This document shows, piece after piece, positions 30,681-38,849 of a stretch of DNA of 64,000 bases. The notes below the pieces were generated by a model that saw only the letters and a program-made list of their open reading frames with translations, was not told the DNA's origin and searched no databases. The position numbers and the translations under genes are program-made. The stretch's first letter is position 1, and each line of letters begins with the position of its first letter. The DNA comes from Sphingobium chlorophenolicum (GTDB lineage: Bacteria > Pseudomonadota > Alphaproteobacteria > Sphingomonadales > Sphingomonadaceae). Location: NCBI RefSeq assembly GCF_000722875.1, contig NZ_JFHR01000002.1, forward strand, positions 124,001 through 188,000, written 5' to 3'.

Positions 30681-31061
30681 TCAGCCCTTGCAGCTAACCG
30701 CGCTCTTGCCGGGCAGGGTGGCGGTGATCTGCTTGCCCGAACCCTCGACCTTGTAGCCGGCGCCCTCGAAGGGCTTGCCCGCTTCCGCGGCGGTCAACTT
30801 GGTCGGCGCGCCGTCCTTTTCGGTGCGCAGGTTCGCCGTCTTGTCGTCGCTCATGAAGTCGACGAAGATCAGGCTGTTGTCCTTGCACCGATATTGATGG
30901 CTTTCCTTCACCATCGGCGGCAGCTCGACCGGTGCGGCATTGGCCAGTTTGTCGGCCATGGGATCGGCGGGGCCGCCCACCACTTCGGGAGCGTCGTTAT
31001 TGTTGCAGGCCGAAAGCAGCGCCAGCGCCGCCACGGAGATCAGGGAGAGATGATATTTCAT
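30681..31061 (-). CDS. Lipoprotein with MliC-type lysozyme-inhibitor domain
   Basis: 126 residues. The lipobox LLSAC ends the signal peptide (Cys at about 19). The C-terminal 75 residues have the MliC pattern: an opening YRC, a basic/hydrophobic beta-strand series (LIFVDFMSDDKTANLR, GAGYKVEGSGKQITATLPG) and a closing Cys (SCKG) for the disulfide. The role in C-type lysozyme inhibition is inferred from the family. Monocistronic. Confidence 0.72.
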   Translation of the reverse strand: MKYHLSLISVAALALLSACNNNDAPEVVGGPADPMADKLANAAPVELPPMVKESHQYRCKDNSLIFVDFMSDDKTANLRTEKDGAPTKLTAAEAGKPFEGAGYKVEGSGKQITATLPGKSAVSCKG

Positions 31062-31254
31062 AGCGGTCCTTCTATGTGCACTAGCCACGCCAAGCGTCAA
31101 CGCAAAACTGCCGTAAGTCCGCCAGCCCCTGTCGCGACGTCATGACGTTTTCATGACGAAAGGGCCGAAATTGGCCGCGACGGCCCCAATAAGCCTGCGC
31201 CAAGAGCTTGACTGTGGGCTTGACCGGGCGGGCAGGGGCGGCCAATGCAGGGAT

Positions 31255-31515
31255 ATGGCGCAAGACAGCATGACAGAGCAGGGCGATCCATCGCAAATGT
31301 CGTTCGAGGACGCGCTGCGCGCTCTCGAATCGATCGTCCGGCGGCTGGAAAGCGGCGACGTGCCGCTCGACGAATCCATCTCGCTTTATTCGCAGGGCGA
31401 GGAATTGCGGAAACGCTGCATGGAACGGCTCCAGGCGGCGGAGGCGCGCATCGCCAAGCTGACCTTGGACGCCGGCGGGGCCGTCACGGGCGCGCAGCCC
31501 TTCGGCGCGGACTGA
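31255..31515 (+). CDS. xseB: Exodeoxyribonuclease VII small subunit
   Basis: 86-residue partner of XseA. The central helical hairpin FEDALRALESIVRRLESGDVPLDESISLY is diagnostic. Followed 11 bases later by ispA; xseB-ispA is a frequent bacterial pair. Confidence 0.93.
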   Translation: MAQDSMTEQGDPSQMSFEDALRALESIVRRLESGDVPLDESISLYSQGEELRKRCMERLQAAEARIAKLTLDAGGAVTGAQPFGAD

Positions 31516-31526
31516 AAGCCGCGGGC

Positions 31527-32435
31527 ATGAGCGGACCCGCCTCCGCCTCGACCCTGGTCGCCAGCCGTGCCGCCGCCCTCGCGGAGGATGTCGACCGCCT
31601 GTTCGACACGCTGCTGGCGGTCCCCGACGATCCGCGCAGGCGCCTTTACGAAGCGATGCGCCATGCCGCCATGGGCGGCGGCAAGCGGCTGCGCCCGCTG
31701 CTGGTGCAGGCGGCCAGCGACCTGTTCAACATCTCGCGGGATTCGGCGCTGCGGGTCGGCGTCGCGGTCGAATGCATCCATGTCTATTCGCTGGTGCATG
31801 ACGATCTGCCCGCGATGGACGACGACGACATGCGCCGGGGCAAGCCCACCGTGCACAAGGCGTTCGACGAAGCGACGGCGATCCTGGCGGGCGATTGCCT
31901 GCACGACCTGGCGTTCGAGATATTGGCGGATGAGGAAACCCATCCCGACCCCTTCGTCCGCGTCGAACTGGTGAAGGCGCTGGCCGTCGCCAGCGGCACC
32001 AGCGGCATGGCGGGCGGCCAGATGATGGACCTGGAGGCGGAGAAGGCCAGTTTCGACCTGCCCACCGTCACCCGGCTCCAGCAATTGAAGACCGGCGCGC
32101 TGATCGCCTTTTGCGTCGACGCGGCGGCGATCATGGCGCGCATCCCGCCGGACGCGCGCACTCGCCTGCACGGCTATGCGCGGGACATCGGCCTCGCTTT
32201 CCAGATCGCCGACGACCTGCTGGACGTGGAGGGCGACGCCGACCTCGCCGGCAAGGCGCTGGGCAAGGATGCGGCGGCGGGCAAGGAAACCTTCGTTTCG
32301 CTGCTGGGGACGGATCGGGCGCGGCAGCAGGCCCGCCTGCTGGTGGAACAGGCCAAGGCGCATCTGCACGGGCACGGTCCGGAGGCCGACCTGCTGCGCG
32401 CCATCGCGGATTATATCGTGGAAAGGGATCGCTAG
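31527..32435 (+). CDS. ispA: Farnesyl diphosphate synthase (polyprenyl synthetase)
   Basis: Condenses IPP with DMAPP/GPP to farnesyl diphosphate. 302 residues with GGGKRLRPLL, the first Asp-rich motif in VHDDLPAMDDDDMRRGKPT and the second DDLLDVEGD. Supplies uppS and other prenyl pathways. Part of xseB-ispA-coaD. Confidence 0.93.
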   Translation: MSGPASASTLVASRAAALAEDVDRLFDTLLAVPDDPRRRLYEAMRHAAMGGGKRLRPLLVQAASDLFNISRDSALRVGVAVECIHVYSLVHDDLPAMDDDDMRRGKPTVHKAFDEATAILAGDCLHDLAFEILADEETHPDPFVRVELVKALAVASGTSGMAGGQMMDLEAEKASFDLPTVTRLQQLKTGALIAFCVDAAAIMARIPPDARTRLHGYARDIGLAFQIADDLLDVEGDADLAGKALGKDAAAGKETFVSLLGTDRARQQARLLVEQAKAHLHGHGPEADLLRAIADYIVERDR

Positions 32436-32439
32436 GGGC

Positions 32440-32952
32440 ATGAGCAGCAAGCAGAGGGTGGGGGTTTATCCCGGCACGTTCGACCCGATCACCCTGGGTC
32501 ATATGGACATCATCCGGCGCGGCGCGAAACTGGTCGACAAGCTGGTGATCGGCGTCACCACCAACATCAGCAAATCGCCCATGTTCTCCGACGAGGAACG
32601 GCTGGACATGGTCCGCCGCGAATGCGCGGGGATCGACACGGAAATCGTCGTCACCGGCTTCAACTCGCTGCTGATGGACTTCGCCGAATCGCAGGGGGCC
32701 AGCGTCATCATCCGGGGCCTGCGCGCCGTCGCCGACTTCGAATATGAATATCAGATGGCGGGCATGAACCAGCAGATCAACGGCCGGGTGGAAACCGTAT
32801 TCCTGATGGCGGACGTCTCGCTGCAACCCATCGCGTCGCGGCTGGTCAAGGAAATCGCGCTTTACGGCGGGCCGATCCATAAATTCGTCAGCCCCGCCGT
32901 GCGCGACGAGGTGGAGGCGAGGGTGGCGAAACTGGGTCTGAAGGGCCAGTAA
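32440..32952 (+). CDS. coaD: Phosphopantetheine adenylyltransferase
   Basis: Fourth step of coenzyme A synthesis. 170 residues with GVYPGTFDPITLGHMDII (TxGH nucleotidyltransferase motif) and the YEYQMAGMNQQ segment. Begins 4 bases after the ispA stop with AGGGGC as the RBS. Confidence 0.96.
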   Translation: MSSKQRVGVYPGTFDPITLGHMDIIRRGAKLVDKLVIGVTTNISKSPMFSDEERLDMVRRECAGIDTEIVVTGFNSLLMDFAESQGASVIIRGLRAVADFEYEYQMAGMNQQINGRVETVFLMADVSLQPIASRLVKEIALYGGPIHKFVSPAVRDEVEARVAKLGLKGQ

Positions 32953-33018
32953 AGCCTTCGTTCAGTTGCCAATCGCCAAGAGCACGCTATCAGGGGCACA
33001 TTCGTTCCTGGGGCAAAT

Positions 33019-33807
33019 ATGAGGAAAGCTTCGTTCATGCGGTTCACGTCGGCGCTCAAGACCGTGGCGATCGGTTTCGCTCTCTATGCATCGAGCGGCG
33101 CCGCCCTGACCCAGGGCGGACGCAATGCCGAGGAAATGAAGAAGGAAGAGGCGGCCGTCCGCGCCGAGCAGGCGGCCAAGCAGCTCGGCCTCGACCCCGC
33201 ATCGAAACTGCCGCCCGCGACTGTCCCGGCCGACCCGCAGAATATCTGGGATCTCGACCTGTCCAGCGGCGGCCGCGTGCGCATCCAGTTGCGCTCCGAC
33301 ATCGCGCCCCAACATGTCGAACGGATCAAGGAACTGACCCGGCAGGGCTTCTACAACGGCCTTAAATTCCACCGCGTCATCCCCGGCTTCATGGCGCAGG
33401 GCGGCGATCCGAAGGGCGACGGCACCGGCGGCTCGACGCTTCCGGACCTGAAGGCGGAATTCAACCCGATGCCGCACCTGCGCGGCACCGTCTCCATGGC
33501 CCGCGCCCAGAGCGAGGACAGCGCGAACAGCCAGTTCTTCATCGTCTTCCTGCCGCGCATGCAGCTCGACAAGAAATATACCGTCTTCGGCCGGGTGATC
33601 GACGGCATGCAATATGTCGACGCCATCGCGCAGGGCGAACCGCCCGCCAACCCGACGATCATCCTTCAGGCATCGATCGAAAGCGACGGCAAGCCACCGG
33701 TGACGGCGCTGCCGACCCCGCCCGCGCCGCCCGCCCCCTCGATCATCGCGCCGCCGGTGAAGAAGCTCGCGCCCGCGAAGAAGCCGGTTGCGCCGAAAAA
33801 GAAGTAA
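33019..33807 (+). CDS. Exported cyclophilin-type peptidyl-prolyl isomerase
   Basis: 262 residues: signal peptide (to about 33), linker with an acidic/basic helix, cyclophilin domain from about 75 to 220 (FYNGLKFHRVIPGFMAQGGD, NSQFFIVF), and a Pro/Ala/Lys tail. Probably periplasmic folding helper. ATG 33037 (MRFTSALK) with AGGAAAG before it is an equally good start. Confidence 0.88.
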   Translation: MRKASFMRFTSALKTVAIGFALYASSGAALTQGGRNAEEMKKEEAAVRAEQAAKQLGLDPASKLPPATVPADPQNIWDLDLSSGGRVRIQLRSDIAPQHVERIKELTRQGFYNGLKFHRVIPGFMAQGGDPKGDGTGGSTLPDLKAEFNPMPHLRGTVSMARAQSEDSANSQFFIVFLPRMQLDKKYTVFGRVIDGMQYVDAIAQGEPPANPTIILQASIESDGKPPVTALPTPPAPPAPSIIAPPVKKLAPAKKPVAPKKK

Positions 33808-33835
33808 TAGGGCCGCGCCTTATCCCTAACTCGTC

Positions 33836-33927
33836 ATGCTGAACTTGTTTCAGCATCCATTTCGCCGGATCGAGCCGAGAGTGGTGAATCGCGATGCGTG
33901 GCCATGAAACATGTTCAGCATGAAGAT
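33836..33927. repeat. Intergenic palindromic repeat before queA
   Basis: ATGCTGAA (33836-33843) and TTCAGCAT (33849-33856) form a perfect 8-bp hairpin. About 60 bases on, CATGTTCAGCATGAAG repeats the theme in inverse orientation. The phrase TCATGCTGAACTTGTTTCAGC is one I recognise from many alphaproteobacterial genomes (recollection only). Confidence 0.55.
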
Positions 33928-33950
33928 CTGCTCCTGAGGACCGGCGCCCC

Positions 33951-34985
33951 ATGCGCGTAGACCTGTTCGATTTCGACCTCCCGCCCGAAAACATCGCGCT
34001 CCGGCCCGCGTCCCCCCGCGATTCGGCCCGGCTGCTGCTGGTATCGGGCGACGCGCCGTTCGAGGACCGTATCGTCCGCGACCTGCCCGGCCTGCTGGGC
34101 CCCGGCGACGTGCTGGTTTTCAACGACACGAAGGTGATCCCCGCCCAACTCGAAGGCATGCGCGGCGAGGCAAGGATCGGCGCGACCCTCCACAAACGCC
34201 TCAGCCTGCGCCAGTGGCAGGCCTTCCTGCGCAACGCCAAGCGGGTGCGCGACGGCGACCGCATAGATTTCGGCGCGGGCGTCACCGCCATCGCCGGGCC
34301 GCGGGACGAGGATGGCGGCGTCACGCTCAGCTTCGAAGGCGAGGAACCGGTGGAAGTCCTGCTGGAACGGGCAGGCCGAATGCCGCTGCCCCCCTATATC
34401 GCCAGCAAGCGCCCCACCGATGAGCGCGACCGCAGCGACTATCAGACCATGTTCGCGCGGGAGGATGGCGCGGTCGCCGCGCCCACCGCTGCGCTGCACT
34501 TCACGCCGGAACTGACGGCGGAGCTGGCGAAGGCTGGCGTGGGCACGGAAACGCTGACCCTGCATGTCGGCGCGGGCACCTTCCTGCCGGTCAAGGCGGA
34601 GGATACGGACGACCACCGCATGCACGCCGAATGGGGCCGGATCGACCAGCCGACGGCGGACCGGCTGAACGCGGCGCGCCAGGCGGGAGGGCGTCTGATC
34701 GCCGTCGGCACCACCAGCCTGCGCCTGCTGGAAAGCGCAACGGACGAGCATGGCGTCATCCATCCCTTCGCCGACGAAACGCGCATCTTCATCACGCCCG
34801 GTTATCGCTTCCGGGCGGTGGATGGACTGATGACCAATTTCCACCTGCCCAAATCGACATTGTTCATGCTGGTAAGTGCCTTGATGGGCACGGAAAAAAT
34901 GCAATCAGCGTACAGGCACGCAATCAAGGAAGGCTATCGATTCTATAGTTACGGGGACTCTAGTCTGCTGCTGCCGGAGGGATAA
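33951..34985 (+). CDS. queA: tRNA preQ1 ribosyltransferase-isomerase QueA, with 3' end replaced by the integrated element
   Basis: Adds the epoxycyclopentane ring from SAM to preQ1 in tRNA during queuosine synthesis. 344 residues with [20 protein letters not shown] at the start and [14 protein letters not shown] at the end. The last 37 or so codons (from 34874) use codons unlike the upstream part (AAA, AGT, AGG, TCT) and come from the element inserted here; the original 3' end is at 45810-45929. The reading frame and conserved tail are kept, so the protein should work. Confidence 0.95.
   Translation: MRVDLFDFDLPPENIALRPASPRDSARLLLVSGDAPFEDRIVRDLPGLLGPGDVLVFNDTKVIPAQLEGMRGEARIGATLHKRLSLRQWQAFLRNAKRVRDGDRIDFGAGVTAIAGPRDEDGGVTLSFEGEEPVEVLLERAGRMPLPPYIASKRPTDERDRSDYQTMFAREDGAVAAPTAALHFTPELTAELAKAGVGTETLTLHVGAGTFLPVKAEDTDDHRMHAEWGRIDQPTADRLNAARQAGGRLIAVGTTSLRLLESATDEHGVIHPFADETRIFITPGYRFRAVDGLMTNFHLPKSTLFMLVSALMGTEKMQSAYRHAIKEGYRFYSYGDSSLLLPEG
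34860..34873 (+). repeat. Left attachment core (attL) in queA
   Basis: TTGTTCATGCTGGT, repeated exactly at 45810-45823. The queA codon usage changes right after it, which locates the crossover. Confidence 0.85.
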
Positions 34986-35213
34986 GGCGAGAGCCATTTT
35001 CAGTAGGAAACGTAGCCTTCGTAATGCGAGCGGTCACGAAAGCGCTTCAGTGGGTGCCTTGTTCAAAGCCTTGGAGATGTCTGGAGCCGACGCGACTTGT
35101 TGTTGTGCCTGCGCCCAACATCACGCGGGTATCGGACGACGTGACTTGAAACTGGGTGACGGCTGGGTGCATTTTTTCCGACGGCACTCATAAAAAGTTC
35201 GCAGATACCCTGA
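34986..35213. other. Left end of the element without a supported gene
   Basis: 228 bases between the queA stop and the end of the glycosylase-like gene. A minus-strand frame at 35063-35281 overlaps that gene and has no recognisable content. Confidence 0.4.
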
Positions 35214-35864
35214 TCAAAGTAATGTGTTTGCTTCAATCCTGTATAGTTCTCGAATTTTATTAGAAAATTCGGCTTGCCCACCGTAGCTTGGATGACGGAC
35301 TTTCAAGACGTCGCTAGGTTTTGAAAGTTGCTTCAGCACCTTCTCTGCATCGTTTCCTACTGCAACAAGACGTTTTGGCCGCAACATTCGAATAAGCTGA
35401 TCTAGAATATCCATTCCCGCTTTTCGTTCTTTTGCATTGTGCGCCCGATTAGTGAATTGGTTTTGCTGTTCATGTGGATGAAGGGGAAACACGTTCCACA
35501 GGAAAATGGGGGTGTCAATAGATCGAAGCAAATCCCAAATGATGGTGGCTGTTCTCTCAGAAACGGCCTGTCCTATTGTTGGTCTGGAGCGAATGATCCC
35601 CCAGCGCGACAAATGATCCTGAAAATGCACATCGTCGGTAAGTGCCATGCCTGTGCGGCGACCTCCACGGAAGCCAAGATCACGACCAACCCATAATGCA
35701 TCTAGCTCTGCATCCGCTGCCGCTTCCAGAATTTCTGTGAGGAGGCCCGCACGCTGTACCGGCGCATCGGTCAAATCATGGACCGCGCACCGGTCAGAAT
35801 ATGGATTGAACGCGTTTGCAAACTGCAATGCGCCAAGCTGAGAAACAAATCGAATCGGCGTCAT
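35214..35864 (-). CDS. Uracil-DNA-glycosylase-superfamily protein
   Basis: 216 residues. The UDG fold is shown by a GxxxGxRGxRxTG motif at 60-72 (GRDLGFRGGRRTG, where many relatives have GEAPG), a WNVFPLHPH segment at 123-131, LVAVG at about 166-170, and the closing HPSYGG at 191-196. Expected activity is removal of uracil or another base from DNA; the actual substrate is unknown. GAGGGA precedes the ATG, 12 bases after the end of the MazG-like gene, so it is the last gene of the five-gene cluster. Host repair UDG paralogs would lie elsewhere. Confidence 0.75.
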   Translation of the reverse strand: MTPIRFVSQLGALQFANAFNPYSDRCAVHDLTDAPVQRAGLLTEILEAAADAELDALWVGRDLGFRGGRRTGMALTDDVHFQDHLSRWGIIRSRPTIGQAVSERTATIIWDLLRSIDTPIFLWNVFPLHPHEQQNQFTNRAHNAKERKAGMDILDQLIRMLRPKRLVAVGNDAEKVLKQLSKPSDVLKVRHPSYGGQAEFSNKIRELYRIEANTLL

Positions 35865-35876
35865 GGAAATCCCTCG

Positions 35877-37010
35877 TCAGAGGGGCCTATAGCCTATTGT
35901 CCTTTTGATGCGATCCCCGATCACGACACCGCCCTTGTTTGCTCGAACCTGCCGGAACACAGCATACCCGTCGAGAATGGCTCGTTCCCAAAGATTAAGC
36001 GGGCAATGTTCAACTTCATAGCCACGGACGAAATCTGCAATGGTCTTGAGCATATCAAAAGAAACGGATTGTTGATCTTCCAAGAAATTCAAATCTTTGG
36101 CGCGCGAGAAAATCCAAGCGGTTAACCCTTCTTCGACAACAATCGCGCGTCCTCCATCCTGCGCCTCGTCAATTCTCTTGTCGCTTTTACGTTTTTGTTT
36201 AATTAAGGCTCGCATTACTGGAGACCAATGTAATATGGCCGCATGAGCGAAATGAAAAACGTCATGAAATCTATAATCGTCCGATTTGTGGATATTATCG
36301 GTCAAAGGATCGCCTACGAAAACTCCATTCAACCGCAAATAACATTGTCCGCTTTTGCGCTGAGTTATCTCGATTTCAAATTTGTCTGGAAGACGCTCCT
36401 CTTCCTTAAATTGAGAGTCAAAGGTCGGTAGTGTGGATGTATCGGGGGCAACGAACCGACCTCTTGTTTTTGTAATATTGCTGCGAGCTACATCACCAAA
36501 GGATAGGCCCGACACCTGAATGGCTTTTAGATAGCAGTCGATAAAGGGAACAAGAACGGCTTCGGGGTTTGTTGGATCGCTTGCGAGACGGAGTAGGCGC
36601 GAAACTGCTTCGCCCAAGGTGAGGAGGGCTGGATCTAGCGCCATGACCTGACGCGGAATCACAATCCGAGCGAGAGTGCCGTTTTCCATGTCGCTTGCAG
36701 CAAGAATGGAGGAGTAATCATCGGTGGAAATCGCTGCGCTAAGCAATTCCTCCAGCGACAATTCCAAACGGCGGCAAAGGGCAGCTAAGTACCATAGCGT
36801 GTCCCCAAACTCTTCCTCGACCATCAGCCGATAGCCGACGAAGACCTCTTTTTCGCGATGATGTTTTTTGGCGGCCGTCATTATTCCGCCAACTTCGCCA
36901 AACAGCCCGAATAGCACCGGGCCGATATCCTCGGGCATTTTGTCGGTTGGAGCAACCTGTCGAAGATATTCGTCTATAAGTAAGGTTGAATGGGTGTTGC
37001 GGTTAGCCAT
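35877..37010 (-). CDS. MazG-like two-domain protein
   Basis: 377 residues. The N-terminal domain (about 25-95) has the MazG/all-alpha NTP pyrophosphatase pattern: Glu39 in LFGEVGG, then EEEFGDTLWYL (Glu66, Glu67, Asp70) and a following helix; these acidic residues bind Mg. Residues 220-377 form a second domain with His-rich RFHDVFHFAHAA (His249, His253, His256) and GRAIVVEEGLTAW (Glu293, Glu294), which looks like a second metal site. Likely hydrolyses a nucleotide; which one is unknown. ATG 37010 overlaps the end of the Nmad2 gene by 8 bases, implying coupled translation. Confidence 0.7.
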   Translation of the reverse strand: MANRNTHSTLLIDEYLRQVAPTDKMPEDIGPVLFGLFGEVGGIMTAAKKHHREKEVFVGYRLMVEEEFGDTLWYLAALCRRLELSLEELLSAAISTDDYSSILAASDMENGTLARIVIPRQVMALDPALLTLGEAVSRLLRLASDPTNPEAVLVPFIDCYLKAIQVSGLSFGDVARSNITKTRGRFVAPDTSTLPTFDSQFKEEERLPDKFEIEITQRKSGQCYLRLNGVFVGDPLTDNIHKSDDYRFHDVFHFAHAAILHWSPVMRALIKQKRKSDKRIDEAQDGGRAIVVEEGLTAWIFSRAKDLNFLEDQQSVSFDMLKTIADFVRGYEVEHCPLNLWERAILDGYAVFRQVRANKGGVVIGDRIKRTIGYRPL

Positions 37011-37629
37011 CTTCGAGTACCCAATCGAGCGGTCTGCCATAATAGCCTGGATCACCAAAGGTTCGGAGCCATCCTATGAACTCGGCAATCCAATCATCAT
37101 CGTCCAGCCGCTTCCGTTGCCTGACCTTCCGGCACAGATCGTATCGCGAAGCATCTCGGAACTGCGCGGGAATGTGGGGGCCTTCGCCACCAAAATAGTA
37201 ATAATCATTACTAATCAATACCCTATCTGTCCCGGTGTCACGATTCACGTGCTCAGGTCTGAGTGAGCCATCCGGATTTGTGTGGAACGAGTCCATCTGC
37301 AGCCACCGACTGTCATCATCGGAACGAAAGTAAATGTTATCGCCACAACTTTGCTTACGGCTACCTCGCCGTAAAGGGCGCTTTCGCGTGAAACGAGGAT
37401 CGCCCCAGTACGAACGGAAATCAGTCGTCTCCGTAACCTTCATTGCATGCACAATGCGGGTTCCTCGATTGCGGGCCTTATTTGCGCTCCCGGTGCCCAC
37501 AATCCAGTCATTGATCGCCGCAGCCTTCCTAATTGTCGGCTTGCAAGTCGCAAGGGTGCAATATCCATAAAATGGATTCGGTGCAAAACCGCTATCGTAG
37601 CGTACTACGTATGAAAACAAGCGGGCCAT
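37003..37629 (-). CDS. Nmad2-family (nucleotide modification associated domain 2) protein
   Basis: 208 residues matching my recollection of the Nmad2 family along its length: LFSYVVRYDSGFAPNPFYGY, CTLATCKPTIR, DWIVGTGS, FRSYWGDPRF, TDRVLISNDYYYFGG and the closing YGRPLDWV. Nmad domains were named from phage and bacterial gene sets linked to modified DNA bases; the biochemical activity is unproven. It sits 8 bases after the TIR gene and overlaps the MazG-like gene, so all are one transcription unit. Confidence 0.78.
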   Translation of the reverse strand: MARLFSYVVRYDSGFAPNPFYGYCTLATCKPTIRKAAAINDWIVGTGSANKARNRGTRIVHAMKVTETTDFRSYWGDPRFTRKRPLRRGSRKQSCGDNIYFRSDDDSRWLQMDSFHTNPDGSLRPEHVNRDTGTDRVLISNDYYYFGGEGPHIPAQFRDASRYDLCRKVRQRKRLDDDDWIAEFIGWLRTFGDPGYYGRPLDWVLEDG

Positions 37630-37637
37630 GTTCTAGA

Positions 37638-38114
37638 TTAGCCGCAAGGGTGGCGAGTGATGGGTCGAACGTCGCATGAACCGCCATCTGGCTTTTCCCA
37701 GACGTCGCCTTGCCCATTGATCGCATCAATTATCGAATTACCGTGCCAGCCAACGACAGCGTCCGCGTAGTTATTGAGCGCTTCCGGTAGATCGCAATCT
37801 TTCGTGCCATGTTCCCACACGCCCACAATGCGTTTTCCCATTTTGTGAGCGTATTCAATTTCCCAATTAACCCACTTGCTATCCTTAGTGGCGGGGGAAA
37901 CATATACGACCAGCGTACCTGCCCAATTTATCTGCGGCGCAAGAATATCTGATTTAATGTACGCCTCTGATTTGGCATTATTAGGATTGCTGGAATTTAT
38001 TGAAGAATCTCGGATGGTCATGCCATTCTTGGCGAGGAGGGTTTTGATTTTGCCAAGCCCGGCGTCATCCTCATGGACGTGGCTAATGAAAACATTTTTT
38101 GTTTGGTCGGCCAT
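37638..38114 (-). CDS. ThsB-like TIR-domain protein
   Basis: 158 residues, a TIR-like domain of the MTH538/ThsB kind. It has NVFISHVHEDDAGLGKIKTLL at the N-terminus (beta-A and first helix), a LVVYVSPATKDSKWVNWEIEYA segment with the likely catalytic Glu85, and KRIVGVWEHG. In Thoeris, ThsB makes a signalling nucleotide from NAD on phage infection; that role here is by family analogy. No ThsA (SIR2/SLOG) is present, but a membrane protein gene lies 48 bases upstream. Confidence 0.78.
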   Translation of the reverse strand: MADQTKNVFISHVHEDDAGLGKIKTLLAKNGMTIRDSSINSSNPNNAKSEAYIKSDILAPQINWAGTLVVYVSPATKDSKWVNWEIEYAHKMGKRIVGVWEHGTKDCDLPEALNNYADAVVGWHGNSIIDAINGQGDVWEKPDGGSCDVRPITRHPCG

Positions 38115-38162
38115 CGATACGCCCCCATATTCCCGTTCTGTTCCAGAATATGGACAATTTTA

Positions 38163-38849
38163 TCAGTCTTTCAAGACCAAATTGTGCATACGAGCACGAT
38201 ACTTTATTAGAGCGCCGTTGACTCTCTCCATATCGGCCTTCAGTTCTTCAAATTTGGGGAATTTCGCCTGTATGAGCTGAGGATCGAGTATTTCCTCGCC
38301 ATTTTCTTCGTCGTACCGTCTTAGTTCCCGATCGTACCAATGGCGGAAGCGAGCCTGCCATCTCGTCAGGTGTGGACGAAGCCCTTCATTTAATACTTCG
38401 ATCGACAACCGAATGATTTTTTGGGTGCTATCTCGCCTTACCTTCTGGGCGGGAATTCCTTTCACGAGTTCGCGGGTGACTGTAAAAAAGCCAAACCACG
38501 AATCATAAACTTCCGAGATCACATCATTCTCGAAATCGATGGGCAGGCCAATCTTCCTGGTGCTCAACTCCACCCAAATTGCATAGGCGACCTGTTTGTC
38601 AGTCATATTGGGTTTGAACGTGAATTTTTGATCGCCGATCCCGAAATCCGCCTGATCGATTTCGAAGTTTTTGAACGCGAACCCGCCCGCAAAAATCCGC
38701 CATCCAATAAGTGCTACAATTATTATTGCGCCGACCGTCATCAGCCAAATGCTGGCAGAGAGAACGAAGGCGTGCTCCGTGCCGTCCCAAACAATGGAAA
38801 GGATAGGTGTTGAGGAGGCGGTCGCAGGTGGCGGAGGCGTATTGCTCAT
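38163..38849 (-). CDS. Membrane-anchored helical protein paired with the TIR gene
   Basis: 228 residues. A short Pro-rich N-terminus, one transmembrane segment at about 30-52, then a cytosolic region rich in Trp, Arg and helices (AYAIWVELSTRKIGLPIDFE, EVYDSWFGFF, LRPHLTRWQARFRHWYD), ending in a charged coiled-coil-like helix. No SIR2, SLOG or macro motif is visible. First gene of the cluster; by position it could be the effector or sensor partner of the TIR protein. Function is not known. Confidence 0.65.
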   Translation of the reverse strand: MSNTPPPPATASSTPILSIVWDGTEHAFVLSASIWLMTVGAIIIVALIGWRIFAGGFAFKNFEIDQADFGIGDQKFTFKPNMTDKQVAYAIWVELSTRKIGLPIDFENDVISEVYDSWFGFFTVTRELVKGIPAQKVRRDSTQKIIRLSIEVLNEGLRPHLTRWQARFRHWYDRELRRYDEENGEEILDPQLIQAKFPKFEELKADMERVNGALIKYRARMHNLVLKD

